Source: CAZEPT01 sp964514225
GTDB taxonomy: Bacteria > Patescibacteriota > Minisyncoccia > Phycocordibacterales > UBA9973
Assembly (NCBI GenBank): GCA_964514225.1
Contig: CAZEPT010000019.1
Coordinates: 1-13,162, forward strand
DNA: 13,162 nt
Direction: 5' to 3'
Positions 13,117 through 13,162 of this stretch are shown piece by piece. Each line of letters opens with the position of its first letter. Positions within the stretch are counted from its first letter, which is position 1. The notes under the pieces were generated by a model. It had not been told where the DNA came from. It saw nothing but the letters and a program-made list of their open reading frames with translations, and searched no databases. Position numbers and translations under genes: made by a program.

Positions 13117-13162
13117 TTACGACACTTTTATTTCAGAATAGTTCCAACAAACTATATCTTTT
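13117..13162 (-). CDS. C-terminal end of an unidentified gene
   Basis: From the right edge the minus strand reads, in one frame, KDIVCWNYSEIKVS and then TAA at 13117-13119, eleven bases before the terminator hairpin. A coding end just before a terminator fits the packed leftward layout. Only 14 codons are visible and another frame also closes soon, so this is a modest call with no product assignable. Confidence 0.4.
   Translation of the reverse strand, partial: KDIVCWNYSEIKVS

Noticed and set aside
1..13162. CRISPR arrays, insertion sequences, attachment sites, integrase
   Set aside because: No regular direct-repeat/spacer pattern, no transposase or recombinase gene and no flanking repeats were seen in the window.

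Overview
This window is part of a tailed double-stranded DNA phage genome (free phage or prophage). Every supportable gene reads leftwards, on the minus strand. In transcription order (right to left) it runs from an early/replication block, through a DNA-modification block, into the packaging and head-assembly block. The last gene runs off the left edge. No integrase, lysis or tail gene is visible.

Right end to about 10.8 kb: the 3' end of an unidentified gene and its terminator (13081-13106), a structured leader, a small phage protein of unknown function, a SymE/AbrB-fold-like small protein, a small helical protein, and a RecA-like (Sak4-like) P-loop ATPase likely to act in recombination or annealing. 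A 258-base non-coding stretch (10549-10807) follows. It holds a pseudoknot-type arrangement, a GC-rich hairpin, a tRNA-Leu-like RNA of about 130 nt that cannot be folded as a normal tRNA, and a long hairpin.

10.5-7.3 kb: a phage O-type replication initiator whose own coding sequence carries iterated repeats like those of lambda ori, a RusA-family Holliday junction resolvase, a C5-cytosine DNA methyltransferase, an HTH/zinc-ribbon-like small protein, and an unknown protein. 7.3-6.0 kb: a ParB-like domain fused to a DPPY-type amino methyltransferase.

6.0 kb to the left end: a DUF5681 protein (probable small terminase), the large terminase, the portal, three small proteins, a terminator, and a truncated scaffold-like protein. 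Two intergenic regions, before the portal gene and before the scaffold-like gene, carry the same roughly 46-bp module and look like co-regulated late promoters.

Host: not identifiable from the window. Almost no gene has a convincing Shine-Dalgarno sequence. Starts are instead preceded by A/T-rich stretches, often AAAACTATG. That suggests a host using SD-independent initiation (Bacteroidota and some Patescibacteria are known examples), but this is inference. TGA acts as a stop, in ATGA stop/start overlaps, so the code is not UGA-recoded. The GC content looks to be near 40%.
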